From assembly GCF_022701295.1 (NCBI RefSeq), contig NZ_CP033204.1, positions 1,984,001 through 2,048,000 of the forward strand: DNA of 64,000 nt, in the 5' to 3' direction. The stretch's first letter is position 1. Every line of letters begins with the position of its first letter. The stretch comes from Sphingopyxis sp. YF1 (GTDB lineage: Bacteria; Pseudomonadota; Alphaproteobacteria; Sphingomonadales; Sphingomonadaceae). The translations under genes were made by a program, and so were the position numbers. The notes under the pieces were generated by a model. It did no database searches and had not been told where the DNA came from. It saw only the letters and a list, made by a program, of their open reading frames with translations. Below, piece after piece: positions 17,057 through 25,249 of the stretch.

Positions 17057-17848
17057 ATGAGTGATCCCACCGACCGCATCCCGCATTATTTCGTCCGCGA
17101 TGGCGACAGCTTCCTTCCTTCGGGCCTCGCGCGCAATCCATGGTTCGCCAATGCGGTCGCGGGCGGCCCGATCGCGGCCCTGATCGGCCATGCCGTCGAG
17201 GAGGCGGGATTCGATCCCGCGTTCGAGGTCTGCCGCCTCACGATCGACATCTTGGGCGTGGTGCCGCACGCGGCGCTGACCCCGCGTTTCGTGCCGGTCC
17301 GCCAGGGGCGGCAGGCGCAACTGCACCGGATCGAACTGCTCGCGGACGGCAAGCTGGTGGCGCAGGCGCATCTGCTGCTCGCGCGCCATCTCGACACCCC
17401 TACCGTCCCCGCGCCGCAGCCGCACCCCGCCCCTCTGGAGGTCGAGGAACGCCGTTTCCTCGCCGGGGCGACGATGGCAGGCGCGATCCGAACCCGTCCG
17501 GTCATGGGCGAAGCCCGCGCGCCGGGACGCGGCGTCGTGTGGCTGCGCATGGACGGCGAGGTTGTGCTCGGCACTCCCGCCTCGCCCTTTGCCAAGGCCT
17601 GCCTCTTCGCCGATTTCGGCAACGGCGTCGGCAGTTCGACCCACGCCGCCGAATGGAGCTATGCCAATCTCGACATCTCGATCCAGTTCTTCCGCAAGCC
17701 GCGCGGCGAATGGTTCCTGCTCGACGCCTTCACCGAAGGCGCGGGCAACGGCCATGCGGTCGCGCAGAATATCTTTGCCGACGCGGATGGCGTCTATGCC
17801 AAGGGCACGCAGACGATCTTCGTCGCGCCGGGACAGGAACTGTCATGA
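17057..17848 (+). CDS. TesB-like acyl-CoA thioesterase
   Basis: A 263-residue double-hotdog protein of the TesB-like (acyl-CoA thioesterase II-like) group. The N half has VEEAGFDPAFEVCRLTIDIL and the C half has STHAAEWSYANLDISIQFF plus GAGNGHAVAQNIFADADGVY, close to the usual GLAxGxVFxxDGxL pattern. It would hydrolyse acyl-CoA to free acid and CoA, perhaps a safety valve that recovers CoA when an intermediate accumulates. ATG 17057 is the only start with the conserved region. It is a single gene diverging from the ACAD operon over operator copy 3. Confidence 0.85.
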   Translation: MSDPTDRIPHYFVRDGDSFLPSGLARNPWFANAVAGGPIAALIGHAVEEAGFDPAFEVCRLTIDILGVVPHAALTPRFVPVRQGRQAQLHRIELLADGKLVAQAHLLLARHLDTPTVPAPQPHPAPLEVEERRFLAGATMAGAIRTRPVMGEARAPGRGVVWLRMDGEVVLGTPASPFAKACLFADFGNGVGSSTHAAEWSYANLDISIQFFRKPRGEWFLLDAFTEGAGNGHAVAQNIFADADGVYAKGTQTIFVAPGQELS

Positions 17849-17908
17849 ACCTCGTCATTGCGAGGAGCGGAGTGACGATCGCTTAGAGCAGCGTGGGTTT
17901 AATATGAA

Positions 17909-17996
17909 CCGTTCGCCCTGAGCTTGTCGAAGGGCTGTCCTTTCTTTCAACGGTGAATGAAGAAGAGCGGTGCTTCGACAAGCTCAGCACAAACGG
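17909..17996. repeat. REP-like palindrome, diverged copy
   Basis: CCCTGAGCTTGTCGAAGGGC at 17916-17935 and GCTTCGACAAGCTCAGCAC at 17972-17990 are inverted copies of the same unit as at 11220, with a longer, less symmetrical middle. The surrounding gap 17849-18089 between the convergent thioesterase and crotonase genes holds nothing else I recognise. Confidence 0.8.
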
Positions 17997-18089
17997 GCTT
18001 GGGGAGGGTGCAAATTTTGCGGATGATACTCTAAACGGCCCCGGATTGCTCCCCCCCGGCTTTCGCCACGGCCTCAATCACGCGGGCGA

Positions 18090-18887
18090 TTATTCCCCGG
18101 TAAACGCCGGCGCGCGCTTTTCGGTCACCGCCGCCAGCCCCTCGCGATGGTCCTTGCTGCCGAGGAGCAGCGCCTGATTGGGCAGGTTCGCCTGCCACTC
18201 GGCCTCCATGCTGCTTTCGAGTGCGCGCTGGATCGACTGCTTGACCGTCGCGTAGCCGAGCGGGGCGGATGCCGCGAGTTCGCGGGCGAGATCCATGCCG
18301 CGCGCCGACAATTCGTCCTTTGCGACCACCTCGCTGACCAGCCCGATGCTGAGCGCTTCCTCGGCACGCACCTGCTTGCCACGCAGGCACATCTCCATCG
18401 CGCGGCCCAGCCCGACGATCCGCGGCAGCAAAAAAGTCCCGCCGAGCGGCGGCATGATGCCCAGCTTGATCCAGCTTTCCTGGAACATCGCGCTGTCGGC
18501 CGCGATACGGAAATCGCACGCGAGCGCGAGCTCGCACCCGACCGTCACCGCCGCCCCTTGCACCAGCGCCAGCGTCGGCTTCGGACAGCGATAGATGGCG
18601 CGCGCCGCGCCCTGGAAATTGGCGTAGACGGTGTCCTTGATCTCGCTGGCTGTCATGCCCGTGAGCCGCTGCAAAAAGGCAAAATCGGCGCCGACCGAGA
18701 AATGCTTGCCCTCGGCGGCAAAGACGATCGCACGGACCTCGCGGTCGGCCGACAGTGCGGCAAAGGCGTCGCGAATTTCGCCGAGCATCTCAGGCGACGA
18801 GGCGTTGCCGATATCGGCGCGCGCGACCACCACCGCCGCGATGCCTGCGTCGTGCCGGTCGATCCGGATATGCGCGAAATCAGCCAC
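18090..18887 (-). CDS. Enoyl-CoA hydratase/isomerase family protein
   Basis: A 265-residue crotonase-fold protein. The oxyanion-hole segments are GKHFSVGADFAFLQRL and VQGAAVTVGCELALACDFR. In the active-site helix the usual second Glu position reads KLGIMPPLGGTFLL, without an acid, so it may be an isomerase or another crotonase activity. It starts with GTG 18887, whose GTGGCTGA overlaps the upstream crotonase stop by 8 bp, so the two are coupled. Substrate unknown. Confidence 0.86.
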   Translation of the reverse strand: MADFAHIRIDRHDAGIAAVVVARADIGNASSPEMLGEIRDAFAALSADREVRAIVFAAEGKHFSVGADFAFLQRLTGMTASEIKDTVYANFQGAARAIYRCPKPTLALVQGAAVTVGCELALACDFRIAADSAMFQESWIKLGIMPPLGGTFLLPRIVGLGRAMEMCLRGKQVRAEEALSIGLVSEVVAKDELSARGMDLARELAASAPLGYATVKQSIQRALESSMEAEWQANLPNQALLLGSKDHREGLAAVTEKRAPAFTGE

Positions 18888-19677
18888 CGCCCTGTTCCTC
18901 CTGCTTCTTCTTCTCCCGCCAGATCATCGCGGTGGCGCTGGTCGACAGCCCCATATTGAGCGCCTCGGCATCCAGCGCGGCCTCGAACGCCCAGTCCTCG
19001 GCATTGTTGAGGTTCGCCTTCATATAACGATACCCCATGCGCGGCCCGTCGGCGAGGCGGCGGGCGGCCTTCATCGTCTCGCCCGCCAAAGTCGCGTCGT
19101 CGAACAGGCGCGTGTAAAGCCCCTTCGCAAACGCCTCCTCCGCCGACAGTTTCTCGCCGAGCAGGAAAAGCTCGCGCGCCACCCCGGTGCCGACGATCTT
19201 GGTCCAGAACCAGGTCGATCCGAAATCGCCGCCGCCGCCGATGCGATCGAAGGCGGTCAGAAAACTCGCGCTCTTCGCGGCGAAGCGCAGGTCGCACGCC
19301 CCCGCGATGCCGATCCCCGCCCCCGCCACCGGGCCATTGATCATCGCGATCGTCGGCTTGGGCATTTCGTGGAGCAGCCGCGAGGTTTCCATGAAGCCGC
19401 GCAGCCGCACGAAGCCCTGTTCGGTACGGCTGCCGGTCTCGGCATTGGCAGGCACGACCGCCTTGTCGGCGCCGCCCTCCTTGAGGTCGCCGCCGGCGCA
19501 GAAACCACGCCCCGCCCCGGTCACGATCACGCAGCCCACCGATCCATCGCGCGCCGCGTCGGCGCAAGCGTCGGCGAGCGGCGCCATGATCGATCCGGTC
19601 AGCGCGTTGAGCCGGTCGGGCCGGTTGAGGGTGATGGTGCGGACCCCCGCATCATCGTCGATCAGGATTTCGCTCAT
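18880..19677 (-). CDS. Enoyl-CoA hydratase/isomerase family protein
   Basis: A 265-residue crotonase-fold protein. It has VRTITLNRPDRLNALTGSIM, the CoA/oxyanion segment GRGFCAGGDLKEGG, NGPVAGAGIGIAGACDLRFA, and FDRIGGGGDFGSTWFW, where the second acid is Asp instead of Glu. That combination fits isomerase or atypical hydratase members. It ends in a charged REKKKQEEQGGG tail. It overlaps the following crotonase gene by 8 bp, and the two may act as partners. It lies downstream of the MaoC gene on the same strand, separated by a repeat-bearing 221-bp gap. Confidence 0.87.
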   Translation of the reverse strand: MSEILIDDDAGVRTITLNRPDRLNALTGSIMAPLADACADAARDGSVGCVIVTGAGRGFCAGGDLKEGGADKAVVPANAETGSRTEQGFVRLRGFMETSRLLHEMPKPTIAMINGPVAGAGIGIAGACDLRFAAKSASFLTAFDRIGGGGDFGSTWFWTKIVGTGVARELFLLGEKLSAEEAFAKGLYTRLFDDATLAGETMKAARRLADGPRMGYRYMKANLNNAEDWAFEAALDAEALNMGLSTSATAMIWREKKKQEEQGGG

Positions 19678-19742
19678 AATTTCTCCCCGCCATCCCTCTT
19701 TTCTTCATGCTGAGCCTTCTTGGTGATTGTCTCCCGTCGGCC

Positions 19743-19833
19743 AAGCAGCCGTTCCCCGGCGCAAGCCGGGGTCCAGGAGGAGAAGGCTGCATTTGCCATC
19801 TGGGCCCCGGCTTGCGCCGGGGAACAGCATCTT
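19743..19833. repeat. Sphingomonad palindrome (CCCCGGCGCAAGCCGGGG type)
   Basis: Two hairpins, CCCCGGCGCAAGCCGGGG and CCCCGGCTTGCGCCGGGG, sit as an inverted pair about 45 bp apart. This is the same family as the elements embedded in the E2 and RNase R genes. It fills the gap between the MaoC gene and the crotonase pair and may attenuate transcription between them. Confidence 0.85.
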
Positions 19834-19898
19834 ACCTCTCCCGCCAGGACAATCACCAAACAAGTTCAGGGTGACGAGATAGGGAAAGGACCGCCCGG

Positions 19899-21185
19899 TC
19901 AATCCCCGCCGAGTTCGCGGTGGCGTGCCAGCATGCGCACGGCCTTCTCGGCGAGTTCGTCGGGCACCTGCGGGTACAGCGGCAACGGGCGATCCTTGCT
20001 CGGCAGCGCGATCGTCGCGGTCGCGCGCACCGTTTCCTCGTCGCGCTGGTTGGTGAATTTGACCGCGACGTCGACCAGGCTCTGCCCGCCCTCCTGCCGC
20101 TTCGCCAGCACCTCGCCGGTGACGCGCTGGACGTCGCCCATATAGTTGAACTTGCGGATCTCGTCGTGGATGTGGGTGATGACCGCGTCGTCGCCCGCCC
20201 AGTCGCTCAGATATTGCCACAGGTAATTCTCGCGCATCACCCCATAGTCATACGCCATCGGATTGCCGATCGCCTGCGCCCACAGCGGGTCCCAGTGCAG
20301 CCGCTGCGCGACGTCGGGGATGCCATGCTCGTTCTTCACATAGAAGGCGGGGATGCGCTGACGATTCTTGTGCGCGAGGCGGTTCGCGGTCGGCGCATAG
20401 GGCACGAAGCCGTAACCGCCGGCGTGGAAGCAGATGACGTCGGTGACGGTCAGCGGCCCCTTGGCCTGCAGGCCCAGCGAATCGCCCTTCTCGACATTTT
20501 CGAACCAGCGCTTCTCGGCGCCCTGGACGCGCTCGGCGGCGTAGATATCCTCGATCGCCTGCATTTCCTCGTCGGTGTAGGACGCGGGTTCGATCGCCGA
20601 ATATTTGCCCTTCTTGGCGGCGGTCTTGCGCTCGGTGAGCACGCGCAGGATGCGGTACACCGCGACGACCTCGCCGCGCTGGTTCATCTTGACGTCGCGG
20701 CGCACGGTGATCACCGACTTGCCGGCGAATTCGGACTGCTTGACCTCGCACGTCTCGTCGCCGTTGAAGCTGTAGATCGTGTCGCCCGGAAAGATCGGGC
20801 GATAGAAATCCCACTGCGATCCCGACACGAAGACGTGGATGCCGCGGAACAGGCTCTTCCTCAGCGCCTTGATCTCGTCGGGGACGGGGTCGCCCTTCAT
20901 CGGCCGGTTGATGATGCCCGCCATCATCCCCGGCGCGATCACGCTGCCCCAGCGCGTCTTCCTCGCATAATGCGGGTCGGTGTAGAGCGGCTTGTCGTCG
21001 CCCATGCCGTGCGCGAAATTGCGGATATTATCCTCGGTTGCGGTCTGGATATATTCGCGGGTCTTCGCCGCCTGGTCGAAACCCAGCAATTTGCGCTGCC
21101 GCTCGATATCTTCGTCTGTAATCTCGTAAGCGACGGCCTTCTGCCACTCATCGCTCTGCTTGATGTCGCTTTTCGTTTCGGCCAT
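19899..21185 (-). CDS. MaoC-family (FAS1-like dehydratase) double-hotdog protein
   Basis: A 428-residue protein. The N half is a FAS1-like dehydratase/MaoC hotdog (HYARKTRWGSVIAPGMMAG, then IFPGDTIYSFNGDETCEV). The C half is a second hotdog (GDDAVITHIHDEIRKFNYMG, then VKFTNQRDEETVRATATIAL). Proteins of this type hydrate or dehydrate bulky enoyl-CoAs. A catalytic Asp/His pair in the second half is not certain by eye. It starts at ATG 21185 and is transcribed leftward from the promoter carrying operator copy 4, opposite the CoA ligase. It probably supplies the hydration step after one of the heteromeric dehydrogenases. Confidence 0.85.
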   Translation of the reverse strand: MAETKSDIKQSDEWQKAVAYEITDEDIERQRKLLGFDQAAKTREYIQTATEDNIRNFAHGMGDDKPLYTDPHYARKTRWGSVIAPGMMAGIINRPMKGDPVPDEIKALRKSLFRGIHVFVSGSQWDFYRPIFPGDTIYSFNGDETCEVKQSEFAGKSVITVRRDVKMNQRGEVVAVYRILRVLTERKTAAKKGKYSAIEPASYTDEEMQAIEDIYAAERVQGAEKRWFENVEKGDSLGLQAKGPLTVTDVICFHAGGYGFVPYAPTANRLAHKNRQRIPAFYVKNEHGIPDVAQRLHWDPLWAQAIGNPMAYDYGVMRENYLWQYLSDWAGDDAVITHIHDEIRKFNYMGDVQRVTGEVLAKRQEGGQSLVDVAVKFTNQRDEETVRATATIALPSKDRPLPLYPQVPDELAEKAVRMLARHRELGGD

Positions 21186-21205
21186 CGCATATCTCCCTTG
21201 TCACG

Positions 21206-21226
21206 AGTTATATAACTAGGTAATAC
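21206..21226. promoter_or_regulatory. Shared operator copy 4 (divergent MaoC / CoA ligase promoter)
   Basis: AGTTATATAACT followed by AGGTAATAC, the best match to the consensus. It lies 20 bp before the MaoC-like start and 35 bp before the ligase start. Confidence 0.82.
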
Positions 21227-21261
21227 ATCCCCAACAGCGACGCAAGGGGATAAAGCCGATC

Positions 21262-22749
21262 ATGAACGTACGCCGCATCAGCGATGCATTGAAGGTGCGC
21301 GCTTCGCACCAGGCCGATGCGATCGCGCACGACGATACGCGGCGGCAGATCAGCTTCGCCGAATGGGATCGCGAGGCCGATGAAGTCGGCGGCGGGCTCG
21401 CGGCCGCGGGGCTCGTCCCCGGCGACCGCGTCTTCCTGCCGATCAGCAACGCGCGTGCGGTCGAAATGGCGATCGCGGTCTTCGCGGTCTTCCGCGCCGG
21501 CGGCATCGCCTGCCCGATCAACACCCGCCTCAACCCGCGCGAAATCGCCGACTATGCCGCGCTGTGCGAGCCGCGCTTCTGCCTGACCGACGCGCCCGAC
21601 CTGGTGCGGGACCTCGACCTCGCGGGCTCCTGGCACGTCGACGCGATGCCGCGCGATATCGCCGCGCTCCCCGACCAGGCGAGCCTCGACCCCGGCGCCG
21701 ACGCCGAAATCCTTGGCACCTCGGGCACCACGGGCAAGATCAAGGGAGTCGTCGTCTCGCACCCCGACCTCATGACCGGGGTCACCGGCTATAATATGGA
21801 CCGCTCGCGCTCGACGCTCAGCGCGCTGCCGCTCACCGGATCGGGCGGCAATATCGGCATCGTCATGCTGCCCGCGCGCGGCGGCGCGACCGCGATCACG
21901 CAGCCGAAGTTCAACCCCAAGGGTTTTCTCGACCTCGCACGCGAAAAGCGACCGAACCTCGTCTATCTCGTCCCCTCGATGCTGCGGCTCGTGCTCGACC
22001 ACCCCGATGTCGGCGAGTACGACATGGCGGGGGTCAAATATCTCATGACCGGCACCGCGCCGTTGCCGCACGATTCGGTCAAGCGCGCCGCCGAACTGTG
22101 GCCGCACCTGCGCATCCGCAACAGCTACGGCATGTCCGAAGGCGGGGTCGGCATCGGCACCTCGAGCCAGGAACAGGTTCTGAAACCCGGCTGCGTCGGG
22201 CGGATGCCCGCGCACATGCAGTTGCGCGACGAGACCGGAGCGGTCATCGCCGAACCCGGCATCGTCGGCGAGATCTACGGCTGGCAGAAACACGCGCGAC
22301 GCTACTGGAACGATGCCGAAGCGACCGCCGAAAGCTTCAAGGGCGGCTGGACCAAGACCGGCGACCTCGGTTTCGTCGACGAAGACGGCGACCTGATCAT
22401 GGCCGGCCGGTCGAAGGAGCTGATCATCCGCGGCGGCTACAACATCACCCCGCTCGAAATCGAAACCGTGCTGCACCTCCACCCGGCGGTGCAGCAGGCG
22501 GCGGTGGTCGGGGTGCCGCACGACGTGCTGGGCGAGGACATCGCCGCCGCGGTGACGCTGCGCCCGGGACAGGCCGCGACTCCCGACGAGATCATCGGCT
22601 TCTGCAAGGAACATCTCGGCGACAACAAGGTCCCGCGGACTTTGGTCGTGATGGACCATATGCCGCTCAATCCGAACGGCAAGATATTGAAGAAGGAACT
22701 GGCCGAGCCCCTGGCGAATGCCGCCGAGGCGCGGCGGCGGGTGGCCTGA
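21262..22749 (+). CDS. Acyl-CoA synthetase (class I adenylate-forming)
   Basis: A 495-residue AMP-forming CoA ligase. The phosphate loop TSGTTGKIKG is at 153-162, NSYGMSEGG is the A5 motif, GWTKTGDLGFVDEDGDL carries the ribose-binding Asp, RSKELIIRGGYNI is the hinge, and Lys474 in NGKILKKEL is the adenylation lysine. It would activate the pathway acid with ATP and CoA. The N terminus is short (495 against 520-560 in many FadD proteins). It is the only CoA ligase in the window and is transcribed over operator copy 4, so it probably makes the first CoA ester of this pathway or a late one. Confidence 0.93.
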   Translation: MNVRRISDALKVRASHQADAIAHDDTRRQISFAEWDREADEVGGGLAAAGLVPGDRVFLPISNARAVEMAIAVFAVFRAGGIACPINTRLNPREIADYAALCEPRFCLTDAPDLVRDLDLAGSWHVDAMPRDIAALPDQASLDPGADAEILGTSGTTGKIKGVVVSHPDLMTGVTGYNMDRSRSTLSALPLTGSGGNIGIVMLPARGGATAITQPKFNPKGFLDLAREKRPNLVYLVPSMLRLVLDHPDVGEYDMAGVKYLMTGTAPLPHDSVKRAAELWPHLRIRNSYGMSEGGVGIGTSSQEQVLKPGCVGRMPAHMQLRDETGAVIAEPGIVGEIYGWQKHARRYWNDAEATAESFKGGWTKTGDLGFVDEDGDLIMAGRSKELIIRGGYNITPLEIETVLHLHPAVQQAAVVGVPHDVLGEDIAAAVTLRPGQAATPDEIIGFCKEHLGDNKVPRTLVVMDHMPLNPNGKILKKELAEPLANAAEARRRVA

Positions 22750-22766
22750 GGTCGGGATAAGAAAAA

Positions 22767-22833
22767 CCATAGTCCTGAGCCTGTCGAAGGGCGCTTCTCT
22801 GATAGGCGCCCTTCGACAGGCTCAGGGCTACGG
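22767..22833. repeat. REP-like palindrome
   Basis: CCTGAGCCTGTCGAAGGGCG and its reverse complement flank TTCTCTGATA, forming a 67-bp hairpin with one mismatch near the base. It lies between the convergent CoA ligase and ACAD genes and closely resembles the copy at 34820. Confidence 0.9.
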
Positions 22834-22841
22834 TGAATAGC

Positions 22842-24065
22842 CTACCCCTTCAGGCTTTCGAACGGGACATCCTTGTCCATCCGCACCTCGCCGGGCATGC
22901 CGAGCACGCGTTCGGCGATCTGGTTGCGCAGCACCTCGTCGGCGCCGCCGGCGATGCGCATCACGGTCGAATAGATATAGTCGTACTGGACGTCGCCGGT
23001 CGCGGTATCGCCTGCCTCGGGCGCGATCCCCGCGAGCCCGCGCAGTTCGAGCGCAAGGCCGTTGGTCTTCTGATAGCGCGACGCATAGGCGAGCTTGACC
23101 ATGCCCGCGAGCGCACCGGGGTTCTCGCCCTTCGACACCATCGTGCGCAGCCGCGCCTGGAAGAATCGCTCGCCCTGTTCCTCGGCCAGCGCCTCGGCAA
23201 GCTGCTGGCGGATCGCGCGATCGTCGAGCATCGTGCCGCCCTGCCCGTCGGGGGTCGCGGCGGCATAGTCGATCAGCGGTTCGACCCCGCTGCGGTGCGC
23301 GCCCGAGCCGAGGCGTTCGCCCATCAGCACGGTCATGCAGCACGCCCAGCCCTCGCCCTCGGCGCCGAGGCGGTTCGCATCGGGAATGCGCACGTCGGTC
23401 AGGAAGGTTTCGTTGAATTCGCTCGCCCCCGAAATCTGGCGGATCGGGCGCGTCTCGATCCCCGGCGTCTTCATGTCGACGACGAAGAAGGTCAGCCCCT
23501 TGTGCTTGGGCAGCGCGGGATCGGTGCGCACGACGAGGATGCCCCAGTCGGTGAGGTGCGCCCAGCTCGACCAGACTTTCTGGCCGTTGACGATCCAGTC
23601 GCCCGAGCCGTCGTCGGCGCGCACCGCCTTGGTCCGCAGCGCGGCGAGATCCGATCCCGCGGCGGGTTCGGAGAAGAGCTGGCACCAGGTGATGTCGCCC
23701 TTCAGCGTCGGCTCGATGAAGCGTTGTTTCTGCGCCTCCGTGCCGTGTTTCGCGATCACCGGTAGCGCCATGCCGGTGCCGATCGAGGTAAAAGGTCCCT
23801 TGGGCAGATGATATTTGCCTTCTTCCTCGGCGAAGATCACCGCTTCCGGCCCCGACAGGCCACGCCCGCCAAGCGCTTTCGGAAAGGTCAGCCCCGACCA
23901 GCCGCCCGCATAGAGCTCGCGCATCCATGCGCGGCCGCGATCGGCTTCCTCGGTGTCGGGCATCTTCGTGCCGGCCGCCAGTTCGTGCGCCGGGGCGTGC
24001 GCCGCAAGCCAGTCGCGCGCTTCGGCGCGGAAGGCGGCTTCGGCGGGGCTGTCGTTGAAATCCAT
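22842..24065 (-). CDS. Acyl-CoA dehydrogenase, large subunit of pair 2
   Basis: A 407-residue FadE-type ACAD. It shows WCQLFSEPAAGSDLAALRT, DWIVNGQKVWSSWAH, LMGERLGSGAHRSG with Glu in the catalytic-base position, and the ending RIAGGADEVLRNQIAERVLG and MPGEVRMDKDVPF, common in steroid-type FadE proteins. ATG 24065 is 1 bp after the stop of the small-subunit gene upstream, so the two are coupled. It probably dehydrogenates a bulky acyl-CoA as a heterotetramer with it. Confidence 0.91.
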   Translation of the reverse strand: MDFNDSPAEAAFRAEARDWLAAHAPAHELAAGTKMPDTEEADRGRAWMRELYAGGWSGLTFPKALGGRGLSGPEAVIFAEEEGKYHLPKGPFTSIGTGMALPVIAKHGTEAQKQRFIEPTLKGDITWCQLFSEPAAGSDLAALRTKAVRADDGSGDWIVNGQKVWSSWAHLTDWGILVVRTDPALPKHKGLTFFVVDMKTPGIETRPIRQISGASEFNETFLTDVRIPDANRLGAEGEGWACCMTVLMGERLGSGAHRSGVEPLIDYAAATPDGQGGTMLDDRAIRQQLAEALAEEQGERFFQARLRTMVSKGENPGALAGMVKLAYASRYQKTNGLALELRGLAGIAPEAGDTATGDVQYDYIYSTVMRIAGGADEVLRNQIAERVLGMPGEVRMDKDVPFESLKG

Positions 24066-24066
24066 C

Positions 24067-25158
24067 TTATGCCGCCTTTCCCTGGCTTCCCGGCTGGGCA
24101 TTCAGCAGACGGTCGGCCCAGAAGCCCCGATTGCCGAGATGTACGGCGAGCATCCGCTCGCGCCGGTAATAGAAATGGCAATTCGCCTCGAACGTATAGC
24201 CGATGCCGCCATGGACCTGGAGATTCTCGCGCGCCGCCATTTCGAGGCATTTGATACCCGAAAGCCGCGCCGCCGCTGCCGCCGCGGGCAGATCGTCGGG
24301 GGAGGATTCGGCCGCCCAGCCGCCATAATATGCATTTGATCTGGCCAGTTCGGTCGCCACCGCGACATCGGCGAGCTTGTGCTTGATCGCCTGGTAGCCG
24401 GCAAGCGGGCGCCCGAACATCTGCCGCTCCATCGCATAGTCGCGCGCCATCTTCAGGCACGCTTCGGCCGCCCCTGCCGCCTCGAACGCCGCCTGCACCG
24501 CGGCCTGATCGATCAATCGGTCGAGCTTGCCCGCGCCGGGCATGGCTTCGGCGGCGGCTTCGGCGAAATCGAGGCGGTAATGCGCGCGGAGCTGGTCGAA
24601 ACTGTCGAGCCTGGTCCTCGCCACGCCGGGCTGTCCGAGTTCGACGAGCGCGAACCCGCCGCCCGCGACGAGCACCACCGCGACATCGGCGATACCGGCG
24701 TCGGCGACGGGTGACTTGCTGCCGTTGAGCCTGCCGCCCTCCAGCGTCACGCCGGTCGCGAACACCGGCCCCGGCCCCTCGGCATAGGCGAAGGTCGCGA
24801 CCGCCTCGCCGCTCGCGAGTTTCGGCAACCACGCCGCCTTCTGCGCCTCGCTGCCCGCCAGCCGGATCGCTTCGGCGCCCAGCACGATCGAACTCATGAA
24901 CGGCACCGCTGCGTTAGCGGCGCCGAGCGCCTCCATGATCACCCCCAGGTCGAGCGCGCCGAGCCCCAGCCCGCCATACGCCTCGGGGATCGCCGCGCCA
25001 AGGAAACCCATGTCGGCGAGCGCGCGCCACAGCGGCTCGTCCCACTCGGCGCCCGAATCGATCAGCACCCGCAGCCGGTCGAAGGAGGAGAGGTCGGAAA
25101 GCAGCGCCCGGGCTTGCTCCCCGAGCATTTTCTGTTCATCGCTGAGGTCGAAATTCAT
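24067..25158 (-). CDS. Acyl-CoA dehydrogenase, small subunit of pair 2
   Basis: A 363-residue ACAD-family protein starting NFDLSDEQKMLGEQARALL. The core is AYGGLGLGALDLGVIMEALG, MERQMFGRPLAGYQAIKHKL and VHGGIGYTFEANCHFYYRR. No Glu occupies the usual base position (VQAAFEAAGAAEACL), as in non-catalytic partner chains. I prefer ATG 25158, with AAGGG 6 bp upstream; the ATG at 25188 is only 10 bp from the operator and has no ribosome site. It is first in the leftward operon with the large subunit, divergent from the crotonase gene over operator copy 5. Confidence 0.88.
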   Translation of the reverse strand: MNFDLSDEQKMLGEQARALLSDLSSFDRLRVLIDSGAEWDEPLWRALADMGFLGAAIPEAYGGLGLGALDLGVIMEALGAANAAVPFMSSIVLGAEAIRLAGSEAQKAAWLPKLASGEAVATFAYAEGPGPVFATGVTLEGGRLNGSKSPVADAGIADVAVVLVAGGGFALVELGQPGVARTRLDSFDQLRAHYRLDFAEAAAEAMPGAGKLDRLIDQAAVQAAFEAAGAAEACLKMARDYAMERQMFGRPLAGYQAIKHKLADVAVATELARSNAYYGGWAAESSPDDLPAAAAAARLSGIKCLEMAARENLQVHGGIGYTFEANCHFYYRRERMLAVHLGNRGFWADRLLNAQPGSQGKAA

Positions 25159-25197
25159 CGCAGCCCTTGCCCAATCGTTGCGATCCATGTCATAGCG

Positions 25198-25218
25198 AGT
25201 TGTATAACTAGGTCAACC
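25198..25218. promoter_or_regulatory. Shared operator copy 5 (divergent ACAD / crotonase promoter)
   Basis: AGTTGTATAACT, with one change from the palindrome, is followed by AGGTCAACC. It lies 39 bp before the ACAD start and 31 bp before the crotonase start. Confidence 0.75.
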
Positions 25219-25249
25219 ATGACAAACGCCCGGAGGGGAATCGCTGGCC

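Noticed and set aside
14783..17848. 1021-codon open frame running across the ACAD pair on the opposite strand into the thioesterase
   Set aside because: Only its last part (from 17057) is the real thioesterase. The rest is antisense to two clear ACAD genes and reads as low-complexity Arg/Ala/Gly sequence, a usual shadow in high-GC DNA.
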